From NCBI GenBank assembly GCA_037179515.1, contig JAXCGZ010021031.1, positions 28,871 through 92,870 of the forward strand: 64,000 nucleotides of DNA, in the 5' to 3' direction. Each line of letters opens with the position of its first letter. Positions within the stretch are counted from its first letter, which is position 1. This document shows positions 1 through 11,880 of the stretch, one piece after another. A model generated the notes under the pieces. It was given only the letters and a program-made list of their open reading frames with translations, ran no database searches and was not told the DNA's origin. A program made the translations under genes and the position numbers. This DNA is from Halocaridina rubra. Its lineage: Eukaryota > Arthropoda > Malacostraca > Decapoda > Atyidae.

Positions 1-46
1 ATCAGTAATTCACTGCAGTATATGTACTGTGTTCCTCTCATTCCAG

Positions 47-3000
47 AGTGTTCCTGGTACGCCTTGCCAAGTTTTTGGTAACACCCCACTAAGAGCGCCA
101 AAGAGCGTACGCAGAGGAGCAAGACCTCCCATAGAGAGCGGATCTCGAATACTGGGCACGCCCGATTATCTCGCACCAGAGCTACTGTTACGATTGGGAC
201 ATGGTGAGTATTGCTAATTACTCTTCTAATCGTCAAAGGGAACCAAGTTATTTTATTCGTGTGTACCTGTCCTATCCACAGAAAAGAACCTTTTGATCTT
301 ATATCCCCGTCCCCTGGTCATCTTCTCTATATTATTTTCAGTTACGCTTTTCCTATCTTTCCATAAAACTGTATAAGCAATTTGCATTAGACAATTCTTT
401 CAACATGTAGTAGGGTGGCCCATGGCACCAGTAGCCCATTGTGATACTACTGTTGAGGGTTTTTTGGACTTAAATAGGACTGTCCAGGACAGTTCGATGT
501 TAAATCTTCCTTCAGTTACGGTTCTTTTTTATGCCTACATCAACACCGAATATTCTTGGATATTCGTTATACATCTCTTATTATCCTTTCACATCTGACA
601 AGTCACAAGACTCCCCATATCTGTTTCTTTTTATTTTATGTTTTCTTCGTGCCCAGGCTCGATGAGGGCAGATTTTTTTATTTTTTTTTTTCCATCCTGG
701 TGAAACAGTCATAAAAAAAAATTTTTTTAGACTACTCGACTTGAGAATTAACAGAACCCCCAACTGATCCCACCTTGGGGGTGTTAGGAAGGGCATCCAG
801 CCTTAATTCCCCAGCCATACTGTGGCCACCCTCATAATGGGGATTAATAGTGACTTATAAAATGGGAAAAAGGAAAATATATCACTAAGAAATTTTTTAT
901 TCCATACATTACAGCCTGTCCTCTCTTCCAGAGCTGAGCAAGCAGAATTCCATTCCAGAAAAGAGATTGGAAACTTTTTTCCCTATCACTTTTAGTCTCT
1001 TTTTATGCCAATTAGGCCATACAGGATTAGTCTTTCATGAAGCCATATCTGCGGGCCTTTGTAGCTCACTGGTAGAGTGTAAGAGCCTGGAAGCTAGTAA
1101 CTCAGGCTCGATCCTACCATGGGGCATAAGAAGGGCATCTTTCCTTAATCCCTTGGCTCCAATATGTCTGTGTCCACCTTCATTCAAATGAGGACTCATT
1201 GCGACACAAAACTGTACATAAGAGATATTCCATATTTTAGGCTACCATTTTTATGGCTAGAGTTGTAAAGGAGAAATTATTATACTTTACATTGTCACTC
1301 CTCTACCGATCTACGTATCCTCTTTTAAGTGCTTCCTACAATACTTTGCTTATGTAAGCATAGTGTTCTTCCTCCCTGCCCTCATACTTCCTCTTTAGCA
1401 GGAATATGAGATCCTTGCCCACTTACACTGTGGATTACCCAACCACAGCCCTCTTTCCCCTGTGAGCTAAGATGAGTGATTAAGGTATATTAGCACTAGG
1501 TGAACGTGTGCTTTGGCTCGGCTACTCCCCTTACAAGAAGAATGGCACCATACCTCACTGAAGCTTGAAGTTGCTCCTTGACATTATCTGCATTATTATT
1601 TTGTGTTTTTCAGGTCCAGCGGTAGACTGGTGGGCGCTAGGAGTTTGTTTGTTTGAGTTCATGACAGGCGTCCCTCCCTTCAATGATGAAACGCCAGAGG
1701 CGGTTTTTCATAATATTTTACAAAGAGGTGAGAAATTATTGGAGCTGCTCTTCTACAGCAAACAGAAGGGTACTATGTATATGTAATTTGTATGTGTTAA
1801 TTATATCCCTGTTCTTGGCAGGGGTTGCGGAAGTGCAGTGGTTAGAGTGCGTGACTGATAAAGTGACAAACCCATGTTCAAACCCACTGCTGGGAGTTAG
1901 GAAGGGCATCCAGTCTTAATTTTCCAATTTCGACCTGTGTGTGTCCACCCCCAGTCAAATGGGGATTAAAAGTGACATATAATGGCAAAAAGTGAGTCTA
2001 TTCTTGATGATAGAGAAGAGTGACAGACACTTCCACATCTGTTATCCCTGTGTGTCGTAAGACCCTAGTAAAGAGTTCCGCATATGTTTTCCCTGTGTCT
2101 GTAGCACCCAGCTAAACGGGATAAGGGAGAAAGAGGCTTGTATTTCCTTCCTCCTTTCCCTCCTCATTTTTTTTGGGGGGGGCCTAAAAAGAAGTGCCAG
2201 AGGAAACAAGCAATTATTAATTCAATTCTTTTAATATAGCAGGTTAATATGTCTTAAATGAAAATAAAAGGGTTACGTCTGTGGTAATTTTTAATGATTA
2301 ATATTGCTATAGGCATTTCTTGGACTTGACACAGTGAAGCACCTTTTGTCCTATTGTTATGGAAGTGATTTTAAAATTCAATGTTATGGAAGTGATTTTA
2401 AAATTCAGTATTACTTTTAGTCATGAACCGACGCAGGTTATGAAAGAGCCGGGAGGATGGGTTGTGGCAATCCAGCAGTACCATCTGAACAGTTGCTAGC
2501 TCCCTCATCATTGCCCATATATAGATAGATAGACTATGAAATATATGAATAATTTTTTTAATTTCAACGTTACTTTCATTCCAGACATTCCCTGGCCCAA
2601 AGACGACGAGGCCCTCTCATTGCCTGCTGTGGAGGCATTAGATAAGCTCTTAGCGCACAATGCCCAAAGTCGTGCCAACTTTGACACACTTAAAGAGTGT
2701 TCGTTGTTTTCTTGCATTAACTGGACTAATTTGCGGGACACTCAAGCCCCGTTTGTTCCTCAACCGGACAATGCCATGGACACAACGTACTTTGAAGGTA
2801 AATTTCTCATGAGTCTTCGACTTTTTCCAGCTGGGCTTGTTGCTTAGCTTATGATGATGATAATAATAAAACTAATAGCATATATGAGTATGATCCTGTT
2901 TTACGTCACAAGCTCCCTTTCCTATTAAGGGCTAGGATGGTGCTTTCTTTTGAAGGACTTTGGTTTTGGCAGTGCAACCATTACTGAGTGAATGCCTTTT

Positions 3001-3838
3001 CTGACCTCAGACAGTGGCAGGTCATGAACCTCAGCCTGACGAATCAAATTCGCGAACTTTGCCAATTCATCACGGTGTCCATGATAATAATAATAGTATA
3101 TACGAGTATAGAACACGTAATTTTATGATAATGGTAAAACAGAAACCTAGGTGCCACAATAGCTCAGTGGTAGAGTGTACTATTCTGGAGTTACAATCCT
3201 GGGTTTGATCTTGCCGCAGGGTGCTAGGAATGGCCTCTAACCTTAATTCCCCAGCTTTGTCATGTCTGTGTTCATCCTCATTCTAAAGGGTACTAATTAT
3301 GACACCTTAAGAAGTGCAACAACTGGAAAGAATAATTCTAAATTCGTTGCCCTTTGCACTGTAAAGAGACTTAAAGGGATATCCTTACTGACGGGGGGAA
3401 AAGAAATCCTTACATTATCAATGAATGTCAGAGGAAGCGACTGAAAGGGTTAAGGAGGTGACGGGACTGGCAATCCCTCCCTTTTCTAATATTTTTGGAT
3501 CTTGTAAAGAAGAGTAACCCCTGGGTGCTTTAGGGTTTTCATATTTACATGGCAAGTAACCTATCCTAACTTAACCTAACCTGAGCTAGGGGTTACTCAT
3601 CTTTACTGGATCCTTACTTTCTTGCTGGAAAACAGCTCAAAGGTGAGACGAGGTGAAGTCTCATTATCACAATTATCTCTTTATTGTTATTTTGATCATC
3701 TTGTTAACTATACTGAAATTGACTTTTCACCTGAAAAACATTTCCTTGCATTCCTAAAGTCAAGTAATAAAAATCCATTTTTTTCTTTCAGCTCGAAACA
3801 ACATCCAGCAACTGAAAGTGTCCAATTTCAATCTCTGA
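47..3838 (+). CDS. MASTL: Greatwall kinase (MASTL), 3' part: last four coding exons
   Basis: Greatwall is the AGC-family Ser/Thr kinase that phosphorylates ENSA/ARPP19 and so restrains PP2A-B55 during mitosis. The window holds exons 47-203, 1614-1727, 2585-2797 and 3792-3838, joined by GT-AG introns, all phase 1; the product from here is about 176 residues and ends at TGA 3836-3838. Exon 1 carries the activation-segment end [12 protein letters not shown] (kinase subdomain VIII). Exon 2 carries [12 protein letters not shown] (subdomain IX) and the PPFNDETPE segment. Exon 3 carries DIPWP and the AGC C-tail with FIPQPD-like FVPQPDN and TYFE. Exon 4 ends in NFNL, like the usual short MASTL C-terminus. 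The kinase N-lobe, the long Greatwall insertion and the start codon lie upstream of the window. Introns hold SINE-1 and SINE-4 copies. Identification is by recognised family residues; the gene looks intact here. Confidence 0.93.
417..720 (+). repeat. Element A-prime (interspersed repeat, full-length type)
   Basis: Intronic in MASTL. It runs from 'tggcaccagtagcccattg' through 'gactgtccaggacagttcg' to the tail that other copies end with as 'catcctggtgtcac'. Close relatives lie at 29288-29590, 44875-45148 and 63889-64000 (plus) and 63055-63180 (minus). It shares its 3' tail with the shorter element A near 10-15 kb, so it is probably a LINE 3' end or SINE family. Confidence 0.65.
1049..1212 (+). 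repeat. SINE-1 copy in MASTL intron
   Basis: The tRNA-like head 'gtagctcactggtagagtg' (A box) and 'caggctcgatcc' (B box) is followed by the family body 'aagggcatc...ccttaat...' and the tail 'gacacaaaac'. Confidence 0.7.
1405..1560 (+). repeat. SINE-4 copy in MASTL intron
   Basis: Family signature 'ccttgcccacttacactgtgg...aggtatattagc...gtgctttggctcggctac...ttacaag'. Sister copies lie at 39245, 47368, 48848 and 55585 (plus) and 32286 (minus). Confidence 0.65.
1820..1991 (+). repeat. SINE-1 copy in MASTL intron
   Basis: Nearly complete: 'gtgcagtggttagagtgcg' head, 'gttcaaaccc' B box, body with 'aagggcatccagtcttaatt', tail 'agtgacatataatggcaaaaa'. Confidence 0.75.
2897..3080 (-). repeat. SINE-2 copy in MASTL intron
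   Basis: On plus the copy starts 'gttttacgtcacaagctccc' and ends near the tRNA-like head 'cacggtgtcc'; read on minus it is head, then body, then the terminal 'gtgacgtaaaac'. It is diverged from the full copy at 41079. Confidence 0.7.
3149..3306 (+). repeat. SINE-1 copy in MASTL intron
   Basis: Head 'aatagctcagtggtagagtg', B box 'gggtttgatctt', body 'ccttaattccccagc', tail 'aattatgacacc'. It lies about 70 bases after the SINE-2 copy. Confidence 0.7.
3497..3612. mobile_element. MITE-1 copy (foldback, about 116 bp)
   Basis: Terminal inverted repeats of about 28 bases: the left end 'ggatcttgtaaagaagagta' pairs with the right end 'tactcatctttactggatcc'. The inside is rich in 'cctaacttaacctaacc'. 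No coding potential, so it is a non-autonomous DNA element. Relatives lie at 7438-7750, 18390-18545, 21559-21718 and 22757-22880. Confidence 0.7.
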
Positions 3839-4000
3839 GGGAGTCGTTCGATATTTAAGCGAAATTCGGTCTCGTTAAACCTCCAGTTACAACCTCTGAG
3901 GGAGTCGTTATTTACGTGAAAGTCGGTCTTATAAAGTGTCCAGTTTCAACCTCAGAGGGACTCGTTGGTTATATAAGTGAAAGTCAGTCTTATAACCCAG
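3811..4000 (+). repeat. Three-copy tandem repeat spanning the MASTL stop codon
   Basis: A unit of about 57-62 bases containing CAATTTCAATCTCTGAGGGAG-like sequence starts near 3819, 3881 and 3938. The first unit includes the last codons and the TGA of MASTL; the other two lie in the 3' UTR. Copies differ by point changes and small indels. Confidence 0.7.
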
Positions 4001-4298
4001 TGAATTTTATATTTTTCTTCTTTTTTTAGTTGCATGATGATACTAAAAGGGATAGGGAAGGGAGGAAGCAGGAACTTCCTCTCTCCTTGATATAGTTTCT
4101 TCCCAAAACTTACCTCAAGGCATTACATATAGAAAGGATACGCATATATACATATAAATATATCTTTTTATTTATAGTTTAGAGTATAGCAGATGTATAG
4201 GTATTTACGAGTTTTTGTTGATCAAATAAGTCGCTACGCATTTTTCTTCTTCTAATTTTGTGTCCCATTAACATTTTTTTTTTTTTTATATATATTTT

Positions 4299-4425
4299 AA
4301 GTGTCACCATTAATACCCATTATTTATGGGGAACATAAGGGAATTAAGGCTGGATGCCCATCCTAATGTCCCGCAGTGGGCTCAAACCTCCTTCAGTTGC
4401 TTTGCAGCTCATGCAGCAATTTACA
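4299..4425 (-). repeat. SINE-1 copy, partial
   Basis: Plus-strand text 'gtgtcaccattaatacccatt...ggaattaaggctggatgcccatcctaa' is the reverse of the SINE-1 tail and body; the tRNA-like head is degraded. Confidence 0.65.
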
Positions 4426-4447
4426 ATAATACTATATGATGTAATAG

Positions 4448-4607
4448 GGGGCCGCATACTGCAGTGGTTAGAATGTCAGACTTGAAAAGTGACAAACTCC
4501 TCTTCAGTACCACTGTGGGGCATAAGAATGGGCATCCAGGCTTAATTTCTAGCTCCAACATGTCTGAGCCACCCCCATTTGAATGGAGACTAGTGACATA
4601 AAAGGTC
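4448..4607 (+). repeat. SINE-1 copy
   Basis: Head 'actgcagtggttagaatgtc', 'gacttgaaaagtgacaaac', body 'gggcatccaggcttaatt', tail 'agtgacataaaagg'. It lies close to an oppositely oriented copy. Confidence 0.75.
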
Positions 4608-4884
4608 CATTAGGATGCCATCCAACTTAAACAATATTTCACTGTATTCGAAATCACTATCAGTGGATTTTATGCCACTATCACTGTTTACATATTACTA
4701 GAGATATTTACTGTGTGAACTAGAGTTAGTAAATAACTTATTCTTTACACATCATTATAGAATTTTACTGGCGTATACAGAAGTTAGTTTTTAACTTAAC
4801 ATTTTTAATCTTTAAGAGAGATAATAATAATAATTCTAAGTTACCATTACAGATAAAAAAAACTTATCCAAGAAGTTACAGTAA

Positions 4885-5072
4885 AAACTTTATAATCAAG
4901 TAATTAGGGTTAAAAATTTCATAATCAAGTAATTAGGGTGAAAAACTTCATATCCAAGTGATCAGGGTAAGAAAACTCTTCATATCCAAGTAATTAGGGT
5001 AAAAATCTTCATATTTAATTAGGTAGGGTAAAAAACTCTTCATATCCAAGTAGTTAGGTAAAAAAAAAATAT
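4885..5072. repeat. Minisatellite, about 30-base unit, six or so copies
   Basis: Repeats of 'cttcatatccaagtaattagggtaaaaa' with base changes and short indels. The minus-strand ORF here is just a translation of the repeat. Confidence 0.75.
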
Positions 5073-5494
5073 TCATATTTTTTGTAGTACTGTACCAATA
5101 TAGTTGTTTTTGAAGTTTTATTAAATAATGTAGGCTATACATATCAATACGTACCACGCTACGATACACTGTAAAAAATGGAAAGATGTAAGATATAGAG
5201 ATATACGTGCCAAAAAAATATAAAAAGTGCGGGACAAGTCTGTATAAGAAAACTGTAACTAATATACTGTAAATAAACCGTACAGTAAAAGTCCGATGTT
5301 TAAAATCCAATGTTTACGTCCTCATCACTGTAATATATTTATATAAAGATTTAACTAATAAAAATTTCAAAAGCATCACACAATGGGCCAAGAACACTAC
5401 CCTGAGAGACACCTTGAGATCACAATCCTGAATTCAATGCAATATCCATCTATCACCACCCTTTGAGTCCTGTTATGTACAAAAATTAGGCATA

Positions 5495-5610
5495 AATATG
5501 ATTCAGAACTAGTATATACAGTCAAACATAAGCATACATATAGGCAATTTATTAAATATGATTCAGTACTACTATATACAGTCAAACATAAGCATACATA
5601 TAGGCCATTT
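5495..5610. repeat. Direct duplication of about 65 bases
   Basis: 'aaatatgattcagaactagt...acatataggc' is followed at once by a second copy with few changes ('cagtactact'). Recent tandem duplication in an AT-rich stretch with no gene. Confidence 0.75.
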
Positions 5611-6085
5611 ATTTTTATTTTTTGCATATTTTACAAATGACGTTTGTACTACTGTACATAATGTCGTCAAACTGAAAACTATATTTAAGGATAAGTCTCA
5701 GGGCTTATCTGTAGTACAGATAAATATATACAGTCATCCTCCAGATAAAAAAGTACTGTATATGGAATGTTAAATATAAGATTTTTTACTATACTGCAGG
5801 TATATCTGGGTATGTTCTATTCCAAAGATATACTTAGTACAATCACTTCAAAGAACACATTATATTACAAATTACTGAAAGAAATGGAAATATCACAGCT
5901 AATGACAGTTTTTAATATTATTAAAAGAAATTAATATGTGCAGGACAAAACAGTATTACAATACTGAGTAGTACTGTTTTATAATAATAATAATAAAACA
6001 TACCAACAGGATAAACCTCTAATGCCAAATATTTTTTGCCATAATATTTTTAATAATATGCCGGTTATCTTTTTGAAACTGTGTT

Positions 6086-8768
6086 TCAAAACACTGAAAA
6101 CGTGACAGATTCATGATAAACAGAGTTCACAATAATGGCAGATATCCACAAAAATATCATATAATATAGTATCCATATGATAATATTCACAAAAGTAGGC
6201 TTAAATTTGTTAACGTTCTCTGGAATATTTCCCTTAATGAAAGATTTCCTGCCCGTATATGTCACTGATAAAGAAGAATTATCACTTATATTTACAAGCT
6301 CTGAACACTCAAAACTCTGTTCTGAATTCCTTTCAGAATTAGTAACATCAGATACTCCTAAGTAATCATTTGATCCAACTTTTAATAAGACTTTTTGTGG
6401 GCAGTTTTTAGTGTCAGATATTACAAAGTTCTTGCTGGCACCAGTTCCAGTGTCTTTCGCAAATTTATCCTTTATTAAATAATCACAAGATGACACCAAC
6501 TTTCTTCCCTCTTCGGAAGTGTCTGGATTTTGTTCAAATACTGTACTGTTCTCACTGTAATCACATGTTCTGGAGGTATAGGCATTTACTTCAAACAGCG
6601 AACTATTCTTTCCAGAATCACACAGTTTGGAAGAATCTGTATATTGCTCAAACAGAGGACTCTTCTCTCTGTAATCACACACTCTGGAAGAATCTGTATT
6701 TTGTTCTAACAGCAAACTATTCTCACTGTAATCACGCGTTCTGAAAGAATCTGCATTTCGTTCTAATAACGAACTGTTCTCACTGCAATTACATGTTCTG
6801 GAAGAATCTGTATTTTGTTCCAATAGCGAGCTATTCTCTCTGTAATCATACATTCTGGAAGAATCTGCATTATGTTCAAATAACGAACTATTCTCTACGT
6901 AATCACACGTTCCAGTCTGAAGGGCATGGCCAGGTTTGAAGAGCAGAGTAGTGGAGGAGGAAGAACTATCATTCCTCAATACAGTATTAACAAGTGGGCT
7001 GTTCCGTACATCCTGTTTCTCAATCTTCGGAACGGTGATCAACAGTACGCCATCGCATGACATTATAGCATGCAATGAATCAGCAGGACACGGTAATCTT
7101 ATATTATGCTTGAACAGATCGCCATCATGACATTCAGAAGTAGTGTTTTTGCATCCTTTTACATGAATCTCAGCTCTACTGACCATCTCAATAACGATGC
7201 TTTTCCTCTTGACGTCCTGCATATCTATGAGCACCTGAAAATCAATGAATCCACACTTATAGTTTTTATACATATTTCTATCCCAATTAATGTTTTCCAT
7301 CTCCACTTACTAATTTTTATTCATAGTATTCATACAAAAGTGTTGTATGCATACACAAGTTATATTTAATCATATTACCTAACATAGAAATGTTCAATAT
7401 ACCATGACATACTGTACATATTACAGGTTACTGTATTCGGATCTTGTTAAGATGAGTAGGCTAAAGCCCCACAACCCCATGTCAAGTTAAATAACCCCGT
7501 AAATGGTTAGGTCAAGTTGATTATATCTGGATAGGTTAGGGTGAGTTGGGTTGTGTGAGGTGGATTGCCTTGTAAATATGAATAACCCCAGAACACCCTG
7601 AGGTTACTCTTCTTTACACCAGAATTCCAAGGAAGTAAAGAACCCCATTAATGGCTGTGTTAGGTAAGGATGGGTTGGGGTTGTATTTGCTTAAATTAGT
7701 TGACTTGCCATGTAAATATTAATAACTCTAAAGTTACTCTTATATACAAGATTCCAATAACCACATAAAGAATTGAGAGAATGTAACGAAATTTGCACTG
7801 ACCATGTAAGAATAATCGTTTTCAAACACAATATCCACAGGGTTACACTCACTGTCCGACTCCTGCACTTTCCTGTAGGCATGCAGACAATCCATATTGT
7901 CAAAACTATCTTCAGAGCATGTTAAAATCCTTTTCACTTCATCACTTAAGTGTTTATAAGCCTCTTCAAAGATAGGATCACTCGAGAAACATCGCCTTCT
8001 AAATCTAACAGGTAAAAATGAAGTGTCTCGAGTTGACGTATCCCTCCTTGCAGTCCCAATTTCAACTGGATAGCAAGTTGCCATAGAGTCCTTGATTTCA
8101 CTACAATTTTGAGCAAGGCTTTCGGGTGCATTTAGTACAACAGGTCTATTTCCACTTTCACTGGAGGGTAAGCATGTGGTACTGCACTTATCTGTACAGT
8201 AGGCACTAACAGAGACCTCATTTGTAGACTTCAGTAGATCAATGTCATTATTAGCAGATAGATTTATGTCACCTGGGTAACTGGTCATACAAAGATGTCT
8301 TTGACGTTTCTCCTTCAGGATTAATTGACTTGCTTTTAGTAATTCCTTTTCCAGAGTAACATTAGAATATGTGATAGGAAGTTCATTTAATCAACACAAA
8401 GAATTACCCTTAGTACGATCACTAATTATGCTACAGTCACCTGTAGTTAGAACACTATCAGCACTGTCAATTCTTGAATCAGATGTTTTCTTTTCAGCAC
8501 TTAAAGCGACATCAATGTTACTTGTGTTACTACAAATTGAGGCTCCAGTAGTTGGCACACTGCCATCACTGTCAAATCTTGAAGAGGAAATTTCACTGGA
8601 ACCTTTGGAACTAGTATTTAAGAATGCGTTCATTTCACTGCATGGTAGTAACTCTTTTGGGCTATTTGCAGGCCTAAAACAAGCACTGTCTTTCTCTAAA
8701 AGCGAAGTAAAATCATTGCTGGAATCGTTGTAACCCAATTCACAGCTATAATGCTGAATGGGGGCCAT
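6086..8768 (-). CDS. Alpha-crystallin-like protein with 19-residue repeats and C-terminal membrane anchor
   Basis: Two-exon model: exon 1 8768-7803, exon 2 7234-6086. The intron 7802-7235 has donor ATG|GTCAGT and acceptor TTTTCAG, phase 0, about 704 codons in all. The join places 'NDYSYM' before 'VLIDMQDV'. Codons about 316-392 look like a small-heat-shock alpha-crystallin domain: alternating strands, LPCPADSLHAIMSCDGVLL and ITVPK match the family's late strands (LP...D..SSLS.DGVLT.TAPK type). Next come a Ser-rich linker, seven 19-residue repeats (codons about 431-563) and a hydrophobic segment (FVNIIIWILYYMIFLWISAI, codons about 672-691) 13 residues from the end, which suggests tail anchoring. 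Small heat-shock proteins hold unfolding clients; whether this one does is inference. Codon 126 (8393-8391) is an in-frame TGA with the same frame open on both sides, so the allele or assembly may be broken, or a short intron may remove it. The start is the first ATG after a 'tcacag' that could itself be an acceptor, so more 5' exons are possible. Confidence 0.6.
6512..6910 (-). repeat. Coding 57-base tandem repeat, seven units
   Basis: Seven consecutive 19-codon units with consensus TCDYSENSSLLEQNTDSSR, with no indel between units (133 residues, 399 bases). Changes between units are substitutions that leave the frame open, which argues the ORF is or was under coding constraint. Confidence 0.9.
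7438..7750. mobile_element. MITE-1-type copies, two adjacent
   Basis: 'ggatcttgttaagatgagta', then 'ggttaggtcaagttg', then 'gaggttactcttctttacac', followed by a second similar block ending 'aaagttactcttatatacaag'. This fills the intron of the alpha-crystallin-like gene. Confidence 0.55.
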
Positions 8769-8895
8769 GTTCTGTGATTTTCTCTCCTATTAATGACTCT
8801 AATCACAACTTCAATATGATTCACTTCAATGCTTTTAAGGTGTGAATGTTGTTTTCATTTAGTATTAATCCCAATTCTGGTGGTGGAAAGACAGG

Positions 8896-9114
8896 TTAGA
8901 GCTGAGGAAATAAAGCTTGATCTTCAAATGTATGTACCAGCCTCAAAACAGCATCAAATGACAAACACCAGTGCTCACAGTTCACAGTGACTGTTAGTAG
9001 TTTACTGTTGCCTTTGTCAACAATGGGGCCAATTTTATACTCCTTGATGTTGGAAGATTGCCCATGTTGGCGTGGAAGAGCCACAGTGCCAAATAATTTA
9101 GTTGTACTCTCCAC
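8896..9114 (-). other. Open frame upstream of the alpha-crystallin-like gene, possible extra exon
   Basis: A 72-codon open frame that opens right after a TGA, so it has no ATG of its own. Its composition (LLTVTVNCEHWCLSFDAVL) is not low-complexity. A donor-like CTG|GTACAT lies inside. It could be a 5' exon of the gene at 8768, or chance. I do not recognise it. Confidence 0.25.
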
Positions 9115-9665
9115 GCATCAAGCAAATTCCTTCATATTCTACAGCTCACAAGAAAATTCCCGAAAAATGACATTGTGAAACTGCATTGATATGATGTGAC
9201 TTGCATAAAAAAAAAATTCTTTTTTTATATATATATAATATTCAGAGTTGTTTTTTCAATAACAATACAAAATAAATATATAATATATACAGTTAAAAAT
9301 AAACATGTGTTTGCCTAATGAGTGTCAAAGGGGCATAGAACTGAATGTAATTCCCAATCTCCTAGCTACGCTATGGACTATGCATGAATGCATGCGTATA
9401 TGCATGTAACCATCCATAAGTACTTCAGTTAATGTTGTGCACCTTTCACAAGTTACAATTAGTCCCATATCAAATGGGGATGGACACAGTCTTGAGTACA
9501 TTTACCCCTATGAAAATGTTGGCTAGTATAGCTGCTTATTTAATATTTACAGAGCAGAATGGTCACTCGCTTTTACTTGAATGATTAATGCCTGTGATTC
9601 CCCATTTCAGAACCACGAAACATGATAAAATGATACCTAATACAACTATAAAAATCTCATTTCCC

Positions 9666-9772
<107 letters not shown>

Positions 9773-10073
9773 TAATCCCCCCCTTATCGCGGTAGTTCGG
9801 TTCCAGAACCCGGCGCGAGACAGGAAAACCGCGAAGTAAGAACACCTAATTTTTTTTTTTTTTAAAGATGATTATGACACCAGGACAGGCCAAAAATGAT
9901 AAAATAAAACGGCCTTTATCAGGCTGTAAAGAGAAATAGAGATGGAGAGTGTAATGACCTGTCAGATGTGAAGGGATTACAAAAGATGTGTAATGAATAT
10001 CCAGCCCTCTGCTGGGTTTACGAAACCTCTGCATTACTTTCATGGTGTCTATTCTAAAAATTCTCCTTAGATC

Positions 10074-10108
<35 letters not shown>

Positions 10109-10148
10109 GGCAACAATAATTTTCCTTTCATGATGATTGGGAAGATCA

Positions 10149-10166
10149 TTATTATTATTATTATTA

Positions 10167-10224
<58 letters not shown>

Positions 10225-10230
10225 CATCAT
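10149..10230. repeat. (ATT)n microsatellite
   Basis: Near-perfect ATT repeats with one ATC interruption, inside the foldback element. Confidence 0.9.
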
Positions 10231-10312
10231 TATTATTACGAATTCGTAATTAAACTACTATTTTTACTATAAATAATGTAGTTTTGGTTGAATAAACAAG
10301 AGTTACTTAAAG

Positions 10313-10475
<163 letters not shown>

Positions 10476-10994
10476 AACATTCTATTCTACCCAACCCCCC
10501 ACACTCTCTTTGTCCCAGCCAACTAGGGAGGGGCACTTTACACAGTTATTAAAAGTAAATAAACCAACAGATGTACAAACAATGATGAGCCCTTAATAAT
10601 AATAATAATGATGATGATGATAATAATCTCCACAATCATCATCAAAGGAAAATTATTGTTGCCAATGATAATAATAATAATAAAAATAAGATCTAAGCAG
10701 AATTATTGGAATAGACATCATGAAAGTAATGCAGAGGTATATTAAAACCCAGCAGAGAGCTGGATATTCATTACACATCTTTTATAATCCCTTCACATCT
10801 GACAGGTCATTACACTCTCCATCTCTGTATCTCTTTACAACCTGATAAAGTCTGTTTTATTTTATCATTTTTTGGCCCATCCTGGTGTCACAATAATCTT
10901 TATTTATATATATATATATATTTTTTTTTCCAAAAAAAAAAATCCGCGATGCACTGAATCCGCGATAGGTGAACCGCAAAATAGCGAGGGATTG

Positions 10995-10998
<4 letters not shown>

Positions 10999-11087
<89 letters not shown>
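10999..11087. repeat. (TA)n microsatellite
   Basis: TA dinucleotides following the right end of the foldback element. Confidence 0.95.
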
Positions 11088-11090
<3 letters not shown>

Positions 11091-11589
11091 CTAGTTCTCA
11101 GAATAATGCCTAGATAGGTTCTCAGAAGTGTGGGGTAAATGGAAAATCGCGTGAAAAAACGAATTATTTTCCATAGGAAACAATGATAAAGGGCATAGAT
11201 ACGTTCCAAACCTTACATAGACACACCATGCCAAAGATATAAGATAAGTAAAAAACATATTTTATTACTACATAGCAAAGCAGAAAGCCCTGTATCTATT
11301 TTTAAGAGTATACAAAAGATATTCATATTCACTTTACAGCTTGAAATTAACATAATTACTATACTTTACTCTATTATGCAGTGGGCAACAGTTATACAGT
11401 ACACTGGGACATGCATGGTGGCAGTGAGCAAGTAACTTATGTGGTAGAAGAGGAGGAGGATGCAGGAGAATGAACCTCTATCTGCAAATGTATACAAAGA
11501 TAAAATAAGAATTATAAATAACCAAAGCAAGACTAAAAAACAAAACAAAAATTAATTATGCAATGCCTAAATCTACCATACGACAGATT

Positions 11590-11880
11590 AAAAAAACTTA
11601 ATCTACATTCTCTAGAGAGGCACAGAGTTAGGGGGGATATGATTGAGGTGTATAAATGGTTTAAAGGGATTAACAAGGGTGATATTAATTAATTTTTAAA
11701 AATTCATGATCAAACCAGAACTCATAATGGGTAATGGATTTAATCTTGATAAATTTAGGTTCAGAAGGGAAATTGGTGAAAATTGGCTTGGTAATACCGT
11801 AGAGTATTCCTAGTAGGATAATAAATGCCAATACCTTAGACACCTTCAAATGTAGATTAGATAGACATATGACAGAGGTA
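11590..11880 (+). pseudogene. LINE fragment, C-terminal region
   Basis: The degraded reading 'NLHSLERHRVRGDMIEVYKW' and the later 'RREIGENWLGN' match the region after the RT domain of CR1/Jockey-type LINEs (R..R.RGDMIE.YK). It carries stops and indels. Same family as 29955-30300 (minus) and 62766-63330 (plus). It ends where the hairpin at 11880 begins. Confidence 0.55.

Noticed and set aside
8391..8393. Selenocysteine codon
   Set aside because: No SECIS-like element recognised in the 3' region and the family is not a selenoprotein family; error, polymorphism or decay is simpler.
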